DNA of 64,000 nucleotides from Treponema sp. GTDB lineage: Bacteria > Spirochaetota > Spirochaetia > Treponematales > Treponemataceae. Below the pieces are notes generated by a model. The model did not search any database and was not told the DNA's origin. It saw only the letters and a program-made list of their open reading frames with translations. The translations under genes and the position numbers were made by a program. The stretch spans positions 1 through 64,000 of the forward strand of contig JAEEVR010000012.1 of NCBI GenBank assembly GCA_016290995.1, read 5' to 3'. This document shows positions 16,801 through 23,289 of the stretch, piece after piece. Numbering within the stretch: the first letter of the stretch is position 1; each line of letters opens with the position of its first letter.

Positions 16801-16884
16801 ATAATTGTCAAAAAATGAGTCTTCCGCAAAAGAAGCGCCCGCAAGAACAAGGCCCGCGAGAATGAACGAAAACGATCTTTTCAT
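13834..16884 (-). CDS. periplasmic propeller sensor fused to class III adenylate cyclase
   Basis: 1016 residues from ATG 16884; the track start 12 codons earlier lies in the -35 region. Order: signal/anchor (SFILAGLVLAGASFA); many Reg_prop blades with WxGTxxGL-type turns (IWVGTSAGVVCL, IWFGTNEGLVAY, FWIGTDGGGVYY) forming two propellers to about residue 620; a Y_Y_Y domain with LKPGRHTFMVNA; one membrane helix (FWVLATIAFFGTIVTIFY); a coiled coil; and a cyclase domain of about 190 residues. The metal Asp of ILFSDIQNF, Lys in KIKTIGDAYM, Asp in YDVWGNT and the NTVNVASRM Asn/Arg pair predict ATP rather than GTP as substrate. Propeller plus Y_Y_Y ectodomains are best known from hybrid two-component systems for polysaccharide sensing. 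Here the output would be cAMP. It is co-transcribed with a UrtA-like protein. Confidence 0.93.
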   Translation of the reverse strand: MKRSFSFILAGLVLAGASFAEDSFFDNYVYQSWNSFGGLKGTTATDVIQTRDGFINIGTYEGLVRFDGLEFTTLRRGKDNNITFASARALLQDIDGNTWVCSNDEGLQMLSHDGNNLSFTTQNGLPNNSVRAIVEDKKQNIWVGTSAGVVCLTHEKHLINPQFEPGTVAKGILCTSLYCDTAGCVWLTTENEKGLFIFINGLFRSVPFMNSFEEYTATAITQDKQGNYWIALGTKGIYQIKNGKATRVLTGTFLDYTATGTIYPAPDGNIWFGTNEGLVAYSGGKFYECRIKGIEGAKINKIICDREGNIWISTDRNGVGKLTQGRFKMVKSSNTTNAIAEGRDGTVWLATDEGVLAYKNGKPFYNRLTDFTKEIRVRHVEIVSNGDILACCYSKPGLIRYNVRSGQIKTWSTDDGLAGNKIRVAIESQPGEIYVGTTNGLSVIHRDGSIKNFRQVNGLTNEYVMCIYKDKNDLFWIGTDGGGVYYMKDETILGRQTSEHGLPGNIIFKICQDKQGSYWISTGTGLARCPSYDSSQQRLPTKFQTVNSVNGLETDSVFQIFFDKMNQAWITSNYGIACAPFEDFVAAAEGTRGKIAIKYYNKNEGFDSDGPTSTSLSMCDRLGRLWFATVDGFAIYDPQKVRANPVLPLVCIETIKIDSVEQKQPTNFIELKPGTKRVEIKYTGLSFNAPEKIKFTHRLTGFEDDFSEASSIRTISYTNLKPGRHTFMVNAINGEGLISPKAETMLFVQKPYFYQTKWFWVLATIAFFGTIVTIFYLKQRRIKLENLRLENLVKKRTKQLEIEKEKSDQLLHAILPHKIANELRDNIHSIGENFSDVTILFSDIQNFTKTSSEHTAEEIAFALNDLFSRFDERAKNMGVEKIKTIGDAYMAGCGLPEPNERHAEIMVKFALGMMEDLAAYNEKAMIKFNIRIGLNSGPANAGVIGKTKFIYDVWGNTVNVASRMESAATPGEIKISEAVYERIKGMSNFNFSEPIECDIKGKGIMTTYDILPGGTK

Positions 16885-16891
16885 GCCGTAT

Positions 16892-16920
16892 ATTGTAAAC
16901 CCAAAAGGCGAAATTTGCAA
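16892..16920 (-). promoter_or_regulatory. leaderless-type promoter of the sensor cyclase operon
   Basis: Minus strand TTGCAA, spacer 17, TACAAT, then seven bases to ATG 16884. There is no SD. Confidence 0.7.
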
Positions 16921-16975
16921 TAATTCAGCGATTCAGCCGTCTAAAGGCCGCCGCTTACAAGTGCGTTGGCTCCGC

Positions 16976-17617
16976 TTAAAAGCCCCGCCTGTTTGCCGCC
17001 GCGCGCCTTGTCGTCTCGGCCTTTTGAAGCATCGCTAGCAATAGCGCTTGAAGTTCCCGCAAAAAAAACGCGGCCGCCCTTATTGGATTTTTCCTTGCCT
17101 TTGCGCTTGTTCTTGCGCGCGCCGCAAGCTTTATCTTTTCCCATTCGCTAAAAATTTGCGGAATGAAATTTATCGCCAGCGTTACAAAAAGAGGCAGTCG
17201 CAGCGCTTCTTGGATTTGGACCATCGTCGTCGTTTCAAAAACGCATTGCGCTGCAAGCGCGCTTGTCAAAAAGCGAACGCTGTACAAAAGCGCGTAAGAA
17301 GCGCCGTCAACCCAAGATGCGGCGGGCGATCCGACGATTTTTAGCGCGGCGACCATAAGGCCAAGAATTAGGACAAAGCGCAGGTCCGCGAGGCTTTTCC
17401 AATTGGCGCCCGACAAAAAAAACAGCGCGGCGCTCGCCGCAAAACAAAGAGCCGTTCGCGCGATTGTCTGGCCGCTAAAAATTTCCTTTGCGCTTTCGGG
17501 CGTCTTTCCCCAAAAGACAAAGACGCTAAAGGCGAGCAGAAAAATTATTTTAAGGCCGGCGTTCGTCCTGTGCAAAAAAGACGCGCCGCGCCGGTATGAG
17601 AACAAGGCCGCTACCAT
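16976..17617 (-). CDS. ecfT: ECF transporter transmembrane subunit (biotin uptake, BioN/EcfT)
   Basis: 213 residues from ATG 17617, which overlaps the ATPase stop (ATGGTAG) and gives the usual N-terminus FSYRRGASFLHRTNAGLKII; the track start 17 codons upstream runs well into the ATPase gene. It has several membrane helices and a C-terminal cytosolic region with LAARARTSAKARK, the Ala-Arg-type coupling helix that contacts the ATPase (a second coupling motif is likely at ETTRRAAANRRG). It couples ATP hydrolysis to toppling of the substrate-binding protein BioY. It is the last gene of birA-bioY-ecfA-ecfT. Confidence 0.9.
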   Translation of the reverse strand: MVAALFSYRRGASFLHRTNAGLKIIFLLAFSVFVFWGKTPESAKEIFSGQTIARTALCFAASAALFFLSGANWKSLADLRFVLILGLMVAALKIVGSPAASWVDGASYALLYSVRFLTSALAAQCVFETTTMVQIQEALRLPLFVTLAINFIPQIFSEWEKIKLAARARTSAKARKNPIRAAAFFLRELQALLLAMLQKAETTRRAAANRRGF

Positions 17618-18363
17618 TGCAAGTCCTCTAGCGTTTTGTAGGAGTTGAGCGGATTTTTTATTCCGCATTCTTCAAGCGGAAATTTAAGGCCGTCGGCAGG
17701 GCTTCCGTCAAAGCGAATCTTTCCCTTGTCCAAAACTATCATGCGGTTTGCCAAAGCCAAAACTTTTTCTATCTCGTGGGTCAAAACGATGACGGTCTTC
17801 TTTTGCTCTTTTAGGCTTCGCATTATAAAAGTCGTTTGCTTTACGCCAGGCCAGTCAAGGTTTGCGAAGGGCTCGTCAAAGATTATAAGCTTGCGGCCCA
17901 GTGCCAAAATTCCGGCCACGGCAAGGCGGCGCTTTTCTCCGCCGCTTAAAGTCCGCGCGTTAAAATCTTTTTTTTCAAAAAGGCCGACTTTTTCCAAGGC
18001 TTCGCGACAAAGCGCCGCCGCCTGCGTTTTGGCCAGGCCCAAGCCCTTCGCGCCGAACATAACGTCTTCGTACGGCGTTTCTCCAAGGATTTGCGCGTCG
18101 GCGTCTTGAAAGACAAGGCCCGCTTCAAAGCCTTTTTGGATTTGAACATTGCCGCTTGTAGGCTCGTCAAGTCCGGCAATCAACGACATCAAGACGCTTT
18201 TTCCGCTTCCGTTGGAACCGGCCAGGACAATGAAGTCGCCTTGGCTTGCGCAAAAAGAAACGCCGTCAAGCGCTTTTGTTCCGTCGGAAAAAACGCGGGT
18301 TAAGTTTTTTACCTCTAAAATTTTTCGCTCGCCATCAGATGTTTGCGCCGCTTCTAAATCCAT
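17611..18363 (-). CDS. ecfA: ECF transporter ATPase (biotin uptake, BioM/EcfA)
   Basis: 250 residues. ABC ATPase motifs: Walker A GSNGSGKS, Q-loop VFQDADAQILG (the DADAQ form is typical of ECF ATPases), signature TLSGGEKRRLAVAG, Walker B LIIFDEPFANLD, and switch His in VLTHEIEKV. Only one ATPase gene is present, so the transporter probably uses a homodimer, as in BioMNY. It starts 12 bases after bioY and overlaps ecfT by seven bases. It is transcribed with birA and bioY from the palindrome-covered promoter near 19950. Confidence 0.92.
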   Translation of the reverse strand: MDLEAAQTSDGERKILEVKNLTRVFSDGTKALDGVSFCASQGDFIVLAGSNGSGKSVLMSLIAGLDEPTSGNVQIQKGFEAGLVFQDADAQILGETPYEDVMFGAKGLGLAKTQAAALCREALEKVGLFEKKDFNARTLSGGEKRRLAVAGILALGRKLIIFDEPFANLDWPGVKQTTFIMRSLKEQKKTVIVLTHEIEKVLALANRMIVLDKGKIRFDGSPADGLKFPLEECGIKNPLNSYKTLEDLQW

Positions 18364-18375
18364 CTGGCTGGCCGC

Positions 18376-19005
18376 CTAATTTGTGTAGGCCAAAATCGTC
18401 GGCCTGAATTTCTTTGTCAATAAAACCATAAGGACAAGCTTTATAAGGTTGCCCGGAATGAAGGGGAGAACGTAAAGCGGCAAGGCTTTTTCTAGCGGCA
18501 AATGCATTACGATGATTCCGCCGGCGACTCCGCACGCGAACGCTGTGATTGTCGCAACGAGCGCGGCCAAGGTTATTATTGCGATGCGCGCGATGTTTAT
18601 CGAGCGGCTTTTTTTTGCCTGCGGCTCAGGGCTGGCCTCGTCATGGCCGCTTTTATCCGCGGCGTCTTTTTGCGTCAATTCAAAGAGCGCGAGAATCGTT
18701 CCGCCAATGACAGCCGCAAAAAAGTAGCCCCACAAAAAACCGCTTGTCGGCCCCGCCAGCAAAACATGAAGGCCAGCCTTTCCTGTAAAAACCGGAATGC
18801 CTATCGCTCCCAAAAGCAAAAAGAGCAGGACGGCAAGGCCTCCAAAAACTGGCCCCAGCAAAAGGCCGCTTAGCATCGCCATCATGTCTTGGATTACAAT
18901 CGGAACTCCGCCCGGAAGCGGAATTTGGATAAAGCAGCCCGCGCAAATGAGAGCGGCGAACAAGGCGCTGAGCGTGAGCTTTTTTTGAACTTTAACGCTT
19001 TTCAT
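18376..19005 (-). CDS. bioY: biotin-specific ECF S-component BioY
   Basis: 209 residues with about six hydrophobic segments. BioY signatures include FAALICAGCFIQIPLPGGVPIVIQ, SGLLLGP, and AGPTSGFLWGYF, plus the late FIPGNLIKL. It binds biotin in the membrane and delivers it through EcfA/EcfT. An acidic/Lys-rich cytosolic loop (KDAADKSGHDEASPEPQAKK) between helices is longer than usual. It overlaps the end of birA by 14 bases, so it should be translationally coupled to the repressor/ligase that senses biotin. Confidence 0.94.
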   Translation of the reverse strand: MKSVKVQKKLTLSALFAALICAGCFIQIPLPGGVPIVIQDMMAMLSGLLLGPVFGGLAVLLFLLLGAIGIPVFTGKAGLHVLLAGPTSGFLWGYFFAAVIGGTILALFELTQKDAADKSGHDEASPEPQAKKSRSINIARIAIITLAALVATITAFACGVAGGIIVMHLPLEKALPLYVLPFIPGNLIKLVLMVLLTKKFRPTILAYTN

Positions 19006-19945
19006 AACTTATGCTCCCCGGCGCGAAAATTTTCTTCGCGCCGCTTAATGTATTGAATGTGGCCCAGCCATAGGGGTTGATTCCAGAAAAAATCAATTTC
19101 TCTCCGTTTTCGGCGCGGACTGTTTTTTGCGCGTCGAAATTTTTTTTGTCCCAGATTTTTTGCAAGTCGTTCGCGTCGGAAAAAACCATGCCTTCCATCA
19201 ATGAGTATTCCTTTAAGAAGGCTTCGAGAATTTCTTTTCTGGCGGAAGGCCGCTTTTTGTCAAGGGCTTTGTCCACGCCTTGGATTTTTGGGCATTTGTT
19301 AATGTTCGCGCCGATTCCAAGGTTTAAGTATGAGCAAAGGCCACCGACGTTTAGCGATTCGTCAAGTATGCCTGAAACCTTTCCATTGGCGCTCCATATG
19401 TCGTTGGGCCAGCGGACGAAAAATCTTTTGCCGCTGGTTTTTTCAAGCGCGTATGCCATAGCGATTTGGGCCGCCATCAAGGCGCGGCCGTTTTGATGGG
19501 CCAAGAGCTTTGGGTAAGTCACAAGCGTAAAGGCCAAGGAGCCGTCCGTCGTTTTCCAAAGGTGTTTTCCGCGGCCCTTTCCTTGGCTTTGCTCGTCGGC
19601 GGTTACGACTTTCGCGCTAAGGTCGCCCGCTTCAAGGCCCTTTAGAGCGATTTTTCTAGCCTCGTCCATAGTCGATCCGATTGTCTTAAAGTGGACAAAG
19701 CGGCTTTCGTCTTTTCCAAACTCAAAGGGGCATAGGCTGTCGGAATTGTTTTCTTTTAATAAATAGCCGCTTTTTTGCGCGTCGATTTGGTAGCCGGCCT
19801 TTTGCAAGCTTTGGACGGCTTTCCAAACGGAAGTTCTGGAAATTTCCAAGGCGGAGGAAAGCTCTTCGCCGGAAACTCTTTTGTCTGTTTGCCGTAAAGT
19901 TTCCAAAAGCCGCGCTTTTGTGGAGGCGTTTTCGTTACCCAACAT
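18992..19945 (-). CDS. birA: bifunctional biotin-protein ligase / biotin operon repressor
   Basis: 317 residues. The N-terminal winged helix (ARLLETLRQTDKRVSGEELSS, then ISRTSVWKAVQSL) marks the DNA-binding class. The ligase core has FKTIGSTMDEAR, the adenylate loop GKGRGKHLW (normally GRGRxGRxW; changed here), VRWPNDIW and KVSGILDE. It charges carboxyl carriers with biotin and represses when biotinyl-AMP accumulates. The only possible ATG, at 19945, lies inside the spacer of a long palindrome, and a -35/-10 pair ends seven bases upstream, so the message should be leaderless and autoregulated. The operon continues with bioY, ecfA and ecfT. Confidence 0.93.
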   Translation of the reverse strand: MLGNENASTKARLLETLRQTDKRVSGEELSSALEISRTSVWKAVQSLQKAGYQIDAQKSGYLLKENNSDSLCPFEFGKDESRFVHFKTIGSTMDEARKIALKGLEAGDLSAKVVTADEQSQGKGRGKHLWKTTDGSLAFTLVTYPKLLAHQNGRALMAAQIAMAYALEKTSGKRFFVRWPNDIWSANGKVSGILDESLNVGGLCSYLNLGIGANINKCPKIQGVDKALDKKRPSARKEILEAFLKEYSLMEGMVFSDANDLQKIWDKKNFDAQKTVRAENGEKLIFSGINPYGWATFNTLSGAKKIFAPGSISYEKR

Positions 19946-19965
19946 GTTTTATAGGGTAACGAAAA
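19929..19965 (-). promoter_or_regulatory. BirA operator: perfect 12-bp inverted repeat over the birA start
   Basis: TTTTCGTTACCC and GGGTAACGAAAA are perfect inverted arms separated by 13 bases. The GTTACC/GGTAAC half-sites resemble known BirA operators (GTTAAC-type halves). The -10 region is inside one arm and the spacer contains the birA ATG, so bound repressor would block RNA polymerase directly. Confidence 0.88.
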
Positions 19966-19981
19966 TCCGTTATTCTGTCAA
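19953..19981 (-). promoter_or_regulatory. promoter of birA-bioY-ecfA-ecfT
   Basis: Minus strand perfect TTGACA in the last codons of rimO, spacer 17, TACCCT, then seven bases to ATG 19945. The weak -10 is dictated by the operator arm. A TATAAA nearer the ATG (19948-19953) would need a 22-base spacer and is less likely. Confidence 0.65.
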
Positions 19982-21388
19982 CTCCGCGTAGATGTCAACG
20001 CCACTAACGGCGATCGCGCGGACGCGAACGACCGCGCCGGACTTTATTTTAGCCGCAGCCTTTTTGTCATCCGCGTCGTATTCAATGACAATGTTTCCGT
20101 CGACTTCGGGGGCTTGGAACCAGGCGCGGCCAATCGCGTAGGCGGCTTCTTGGCCTTGCGAGCCCTTGCGGGGATTGTCTACGATTTCCTCAACCAAAAC
20201 GTTGTATTCCAAACGCTTTCCGCCTTTGCGGACTCTGCCAGCCAAGCGCTTTTGGGTTATTTTTTCCTGCGCGTCTTGCAAGGCCTTAACCCGCGCGGCG
20301 GCGATTTTTTTTGTCACTTGCTTTTTCATCAAGGCCGCGGGCGTGTCGTCTTCGCGGCTGTAGGCAAAGGCTCCGCTCCAGTCGGGCTGAATCGCGTCCA
20401 AAAATTGCAAAGTGTTTTGCGCGGCCTCTTCCGTTTCGCCGGGAAAGCCCGCCAAAAAGGTTGTGCGCAAGGCCGCGGCCGGAAATTGGGCGCGAATGTT
20501 CTTTACAAGGTCCTTGTAGCAGGCCGCGGAATTTTTTCTGTTCATCGCGCGGATTACGCCGTCGTCTCCGCTTTGGAAGGGAATGTCAAAGTAGGGCAAA
20601 ATGCGCGCGTCGTTTTTTAGGACTTGCAAAATGTCCGGGTTAAAGTGGTCGGGGTGGATGTAAAGCAAGCGGATCCAAAAGTCGCCCTTTAGCGCGCTGA
20701 TTTTTTTTAGCAAGGCCGCGAGAGGGGAGAGGCCGCGCTTCTTGGTCTTGCTTTCGTTTGCCGTCGCGCCTTCCGTTCCGTAGGCCGCAAGGTCTTGGCC
20801 GATAAGGTTTATCTCAAAGATGCCGCGCTTTAAAAGCGCTTTTATCTCGGCGACGATGTCGGCGGCCGGGCGGCTTCTCAGTTCCCCGCGGATAAGGGGA
20901 ATCGCGCAAAAGCTGCAATGGTTTGAGCAGCCTTCGGTTATTTTTACGTAGGCGGAATTTTTGTAGGACAAAAGCTTAAGCCGCTCTCCGCAAGAAACTC
21001 CGGCTTGCGGCGGAGTGTCCACCGCGCGTTTTCCTTTTACGATTTTTTTAGCGAAGGCCGCCACGCGGCTTAAGTCGCCGTTCCCAAAAATGCCGTCCGC
21101 CTCAGGAAGCTCGTCCTTAAAAATTTTCGCGTAGCGTTGCGCGAGGCAGCCTGCCAAAATTATTTTTTTGTCCGCGTATTTTTTTCTCGCTCCCAAAAGA
21201 GCGTCCAATGATTCTTTCTTGGCGCTTTCGATAAAGCCGCAGGAATTGATGATGATTAAGTCGGCCTCGTCGGCGGTCTCCGCCTGCTTCCAGCCTTCTT
21301 TGATTAGATTGGAGATGATTACTTCGCCGTCGACTTGATTTTTGGCGCAACCGCGCTGGTCAAGAAAAAATTTAGTCAAGGCCTTCAA
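19970..21388 (-). CDS. rimO: ribosomal protein S12 methylthiotransferase
   Basis: 472 residues. N-terminal UPF0004 domain with FLDQRGCAKNQVD (Cys 1), INSCGFIESAKKESLD (Cys 2) and LAGCLAQRY (Cys 3) for the second cluster; radical-SAM cluster CSNHCSFC; C-terminal TRAM-like region. RimO rather than MiaB is indicated by the GCxKNxVD start and the IESAKKES segment. It adds a methylthio group to an Asp of S12. It overlaps the rodZ end by 17 bases and forms lolA-rodZ-rimO in that order. A run near residues 236-260 (GATANESKTKKRG) is an insert rich in Lys. Confidence 0.95.
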   Translation of the reverse strand: MKALTKFFLDQRGCAKNQVDGEVIISNLIKEGWKQAETADEADLIIINSCGFIESAKKESLDALLGARKKYADKKIILAGCLAQRYAKIFKDELPEADGIFGNGDLSRVAAFAKKIVKGKRAVDTPPQAGVSCGERLKLLSYKNSAYVKITEGCSNHCSFCAIPLIRGELRSRPAADIVAEIKALLKRGIFEINLIGQDLAAYGTEGATANESKTKKRGLSPLAALLKKISALKGDFWIRLLYIHPDHFNPDILQVLKNDARILPYFDIPFQSGDDGVIRAMNRKNSAACYKDLVKNIRAQFPAAALRTTFLAGFPGETEEAAQNTLQFLDAIQPDWSGAFAYSREDDTPAALMKKQVTKKIAAARVKALQDAQEKITQKRLAGRVRKGGKRLEYNVLVEEIVDNPRKGSQGQEAAYAIGRAWFQAPEVDGNIVIEYDADDKKAAAKIKSGAVVRVRAIAVSGVDIYAELTE

Positions 21389-22460
21389 CTACCAAACGAT
21401 AGCGGTTGTCGTCGGTGCGAATCCACTTGATGTCTTCTACAACGACTTCGCCCGCCTTTGCGATTTCCAAATCTTGGGCGCGGCCGCCTGCGATTACTTG
21501 GAACTTTACGGTGTTTCCGTTGCTAATCCAAATGCGAGTTTTGTTGTTGGCGGTCATTGTTACAGCGTCGCCGTTGGTGTAGTAATTTTCTACAGAATCC
21601 TTTCTGTCAACTTCGTAGCGGAAAACGCAGGGGTTTCTAAAGCTGGCGTTAAGAGTAAAGGGATAAGCCCTGTTGTCTTCAAGAATGATTGTTTGGTTGG
21701 CCTGCTGCGACGCAAGCAAAGGAATTGAAGTTTCGTCAACGTTTTCGGTTACGGCGCTTCCGTCCTTGAGCATGATGTAAACTTCCGCTCCGCGAGAATT
21801 CTTGTTTGAAGAAACTTCCCAAACGTCAATCACAAGGTCAACCGCGCTGTCGCCGTCAATGTCAAGCTCGCGCGTTTCGCTAAGGTCAAAGTACTGGAGT
21901 CCAACCGGAGTTTGCAAGCCAAGGCGCGAGTCCGTGTCGCTTGCGACGGTAAGCATGATGTTTCCGTCGTGGCTGGGAACCAAGATTTGGTCGCCAACGT
22001 AAAGGCGTTCGTTCAAGGGCTTGGAGTCAAGCTCGTAAGTTTTTTGCTGAACCTTGTTGGAAACCGCGTACTCGTTTTGCTTTGCGATTTGCTTGGGTCT
22101 GTAAACGGCAAAATAAAGGATCAACAAAATCACGGTTGTGGCGACGATGATGGAACTTGTCACGATGGCTGGAACAAAGTATGTCGGTTTTGGCTTTTCA
22201 AACAAGCCCTCGGGAACGGGAGACTCCTGCACCAAGGCGGCGTGGTAAAGTTTTGTCAAGCGCGCGGCGTCAACGTTTAGGTATTCTGAATAGTTTCTCA
22301 AAAAGCCTACGACATAGGCTTCGCCGTGAAAGACCGAAGTGTTTTCGCTTTCCAAAGCCTCTATGTAGCGCTGCGAGATTGAAGTTTCTTTTGCGGCTGT
22401 CTCAACCGATACTTTTTTTTGTTCGCGAGCTTGTCGCAGAATGGCGCCGTAACTGTCCAT
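21372..22460 (-). CDS. rodZ: RodZ-like cytoskeleton/envelope protein with XRE domain
   Basis: 362 residues. Order: cytoplasmic helix-turn-helix of the RodZ type (GAILRQAREQKKVSVETAA to LNVDAARLTKLYH, residues 5-72), a linker, one membrane helix (about 94-120) and a roughly 240-residue beta-rich periplasmic C-terminus. RodZ links MreB to the wall machinery; the HTH is used for protein contact more than DNA binding in characterised cases. The C-terminal part is longer than usual. It starts 12 bases after lolA with TAGGA upstream and overlaps rimO, so the three are one unit. Confidence 0.87.
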   Translation of the reverse strand: MDSYGAILRQAREQKKVSVETAAKETSISQRYIEALESENTSVFHGEAYVVGFLRNYSEYLNVDAARLTKLYHAALVQESPVPEGLFEKPKPTYFVPAIVTSSIIVATTVILLILYFAVYRPKQIAKQNEYAVSNKVQQKTYELDSKPLNERLYVGDQILVPSHDGNIMLTVASDTDSRLGLQTPVGLQYFDLSETRELDIDGDSAVDLVIDVWEVSSNKNSRGAEVYIMLKDGSAVTENVDETSIPLLASQQANQTIILEDNRAYPFTLNASFRNPCVFRYEVDRKDSVENYYTNGDAVTMTANNKTRIWISNGNTVKFQVIAGGRAQDLEIAKAGEVVVEDIKWIRTDDNRYRLVVEGLD

Positions 22461-22472
22461 CGTATTTTCCTA

Positions 22473-23171
22473 TTAAAACATAAAATTGTCGTAACTGTTC
22501 GCCGCCGAAGGAATGTCGTAGCTAAAGCGCTGGGCGGTCAAGCCTTGGTTGATCTCGTAGTCGGAAAAATCAATCTTGTATGTTACGTCCGAAGGCGTGA
22601 CCGCTTCGATGCGACGAATCAATTTTGTTTTAGGAGTGATAGAAAGCTTGATGTAGCGGAACGCTTCGCTTGTAGTGCGGCGCCACAAAACCAAGCGCAC
22701 GACTTTTTCGTCCGAGCCTTCGTCAAGCGGAACGGCTTCCTGGCTTGTCTCGTAGCTGACTGTGTAATAGCGGCGCATCAAAGAAAGGCCCTCGCTTGTG
22801 GCAAGGTTGGCCGCGTTTCCCTTTGCGTCGGAATCTTCGGCGTTGGCGTTTTGAGTCAAAACAGCCTGATGGCCGGGCAAGTAAATCGTGAGAGTTTCGC
22901 CGTTAAAGACGATGACTTGGTCTTCCGGCTTTGAAAAGTCAAAGCGGACTTTGTCGGGCTGAAGGTAAGTGATCTTTGCCTTCATGTCTTCTTTGTCTAT
23001 CGTGATGTTGGAGTTGGCTTGGTAGTCTTTTATTTTTCCGTATTCTTCAGAAACGCTTTTAAAGTATTCGTTTGCTGTGATGATTGTCTCCGGGCCTTGG
23101 GCAAAGACGCCCGCTGACAAAATGGCCGCGGCAAAAGCGCTCAAAATCGATTTCTTAACTGACAATTTCAT
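22473..23171 (-). CDS. lolA: LolA-like outer-membrane lipoprotein carrier
   Basis: 232 residues from ATG 23171; the track start 22 codons earlier lies upstream of the promoter. A signal peptide (LSAFAAAILSAGVFAQ) is followed by a LolA-type half-barrel: the early FKSVSEEYGKIKDYQANSN segment, GKIK-like strands MKAKITYLQPDKVRFDF, VFNGETLTIYLPG, and YKIDFSDYEINQGL. It would ferry lipoproteins across the periplasm. A 25-residue insert around ANAEDSDAKGNAAN is unusual. Its promoter is consensus and abuts the start, so it leads the lolA-rodZ-rimO operon without a leader. Confidence 0.85.
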   Translation of the reverse strand: MKLSVKKSILSAFAAAILSAGVFAQGPETIITANEYFKSVSEEYGKIKDYQANSNITIDKEDMKAKITYLQPDKVRFDFSKPEDQVIVFNGETLTIYLPGHQAVLTQNANAEDSDAKGNAANLATSEGLSLMRRYYTVSYETSQEAVPLDEGSDEKVVRLVLWRRTTSEAFRYIKLSITPKTKLIRRIEAVTPSDVTYKIDFSDYEINQGLTAQRFSYDIPSAANSYDNFMF

Positions 23172-23178
23172 GCCGTCT

Positions 23179-23207
23179 ATTATAGAAGAAACGCGCTCAA
23201 CTGTCAA
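23179..23207 (-). promoter_or_regulatory. consensus leaderless-type promoter of lolA-rodZ-rimO
   Basis: Perfect TTGACA, spacer 17, perfect TATAAT, then seven bases to ATG 23171. It is the strongest promoter I can see in the window, and there is no SD between it and the start. Confidence 0.9.
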
Positions 23208-23263
23208 TTGCCGCCCGTATTTACGAAAGCAAGGCAATAATCGTATGTTCGGGCGGTTTTGCC

Positions 23264-23278
23264 GCGTCCTAAGGACGC
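23264..23278 (-). terminator. hairpin downstream of the ArsB/NhaD-type permease
   Basis: GCGTCC and GGACGC arms with a three-base loop, twelve bases past the stop codon of the minus-strand permease. No T-run follows, so it is only a candidate terminator or 3'-end stabiliser. Confidence 0.45.
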
Positions 23279-23289
23279 TGCCTGGTACT

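Noticed and set aside
19948-19953. TATAAA as the birA -10
   Set aside because: It would need a 22-base spacer from TTGACA and would end two bases before the ATG. TACCCT with spacer 17 fits the window-wide pattern better.
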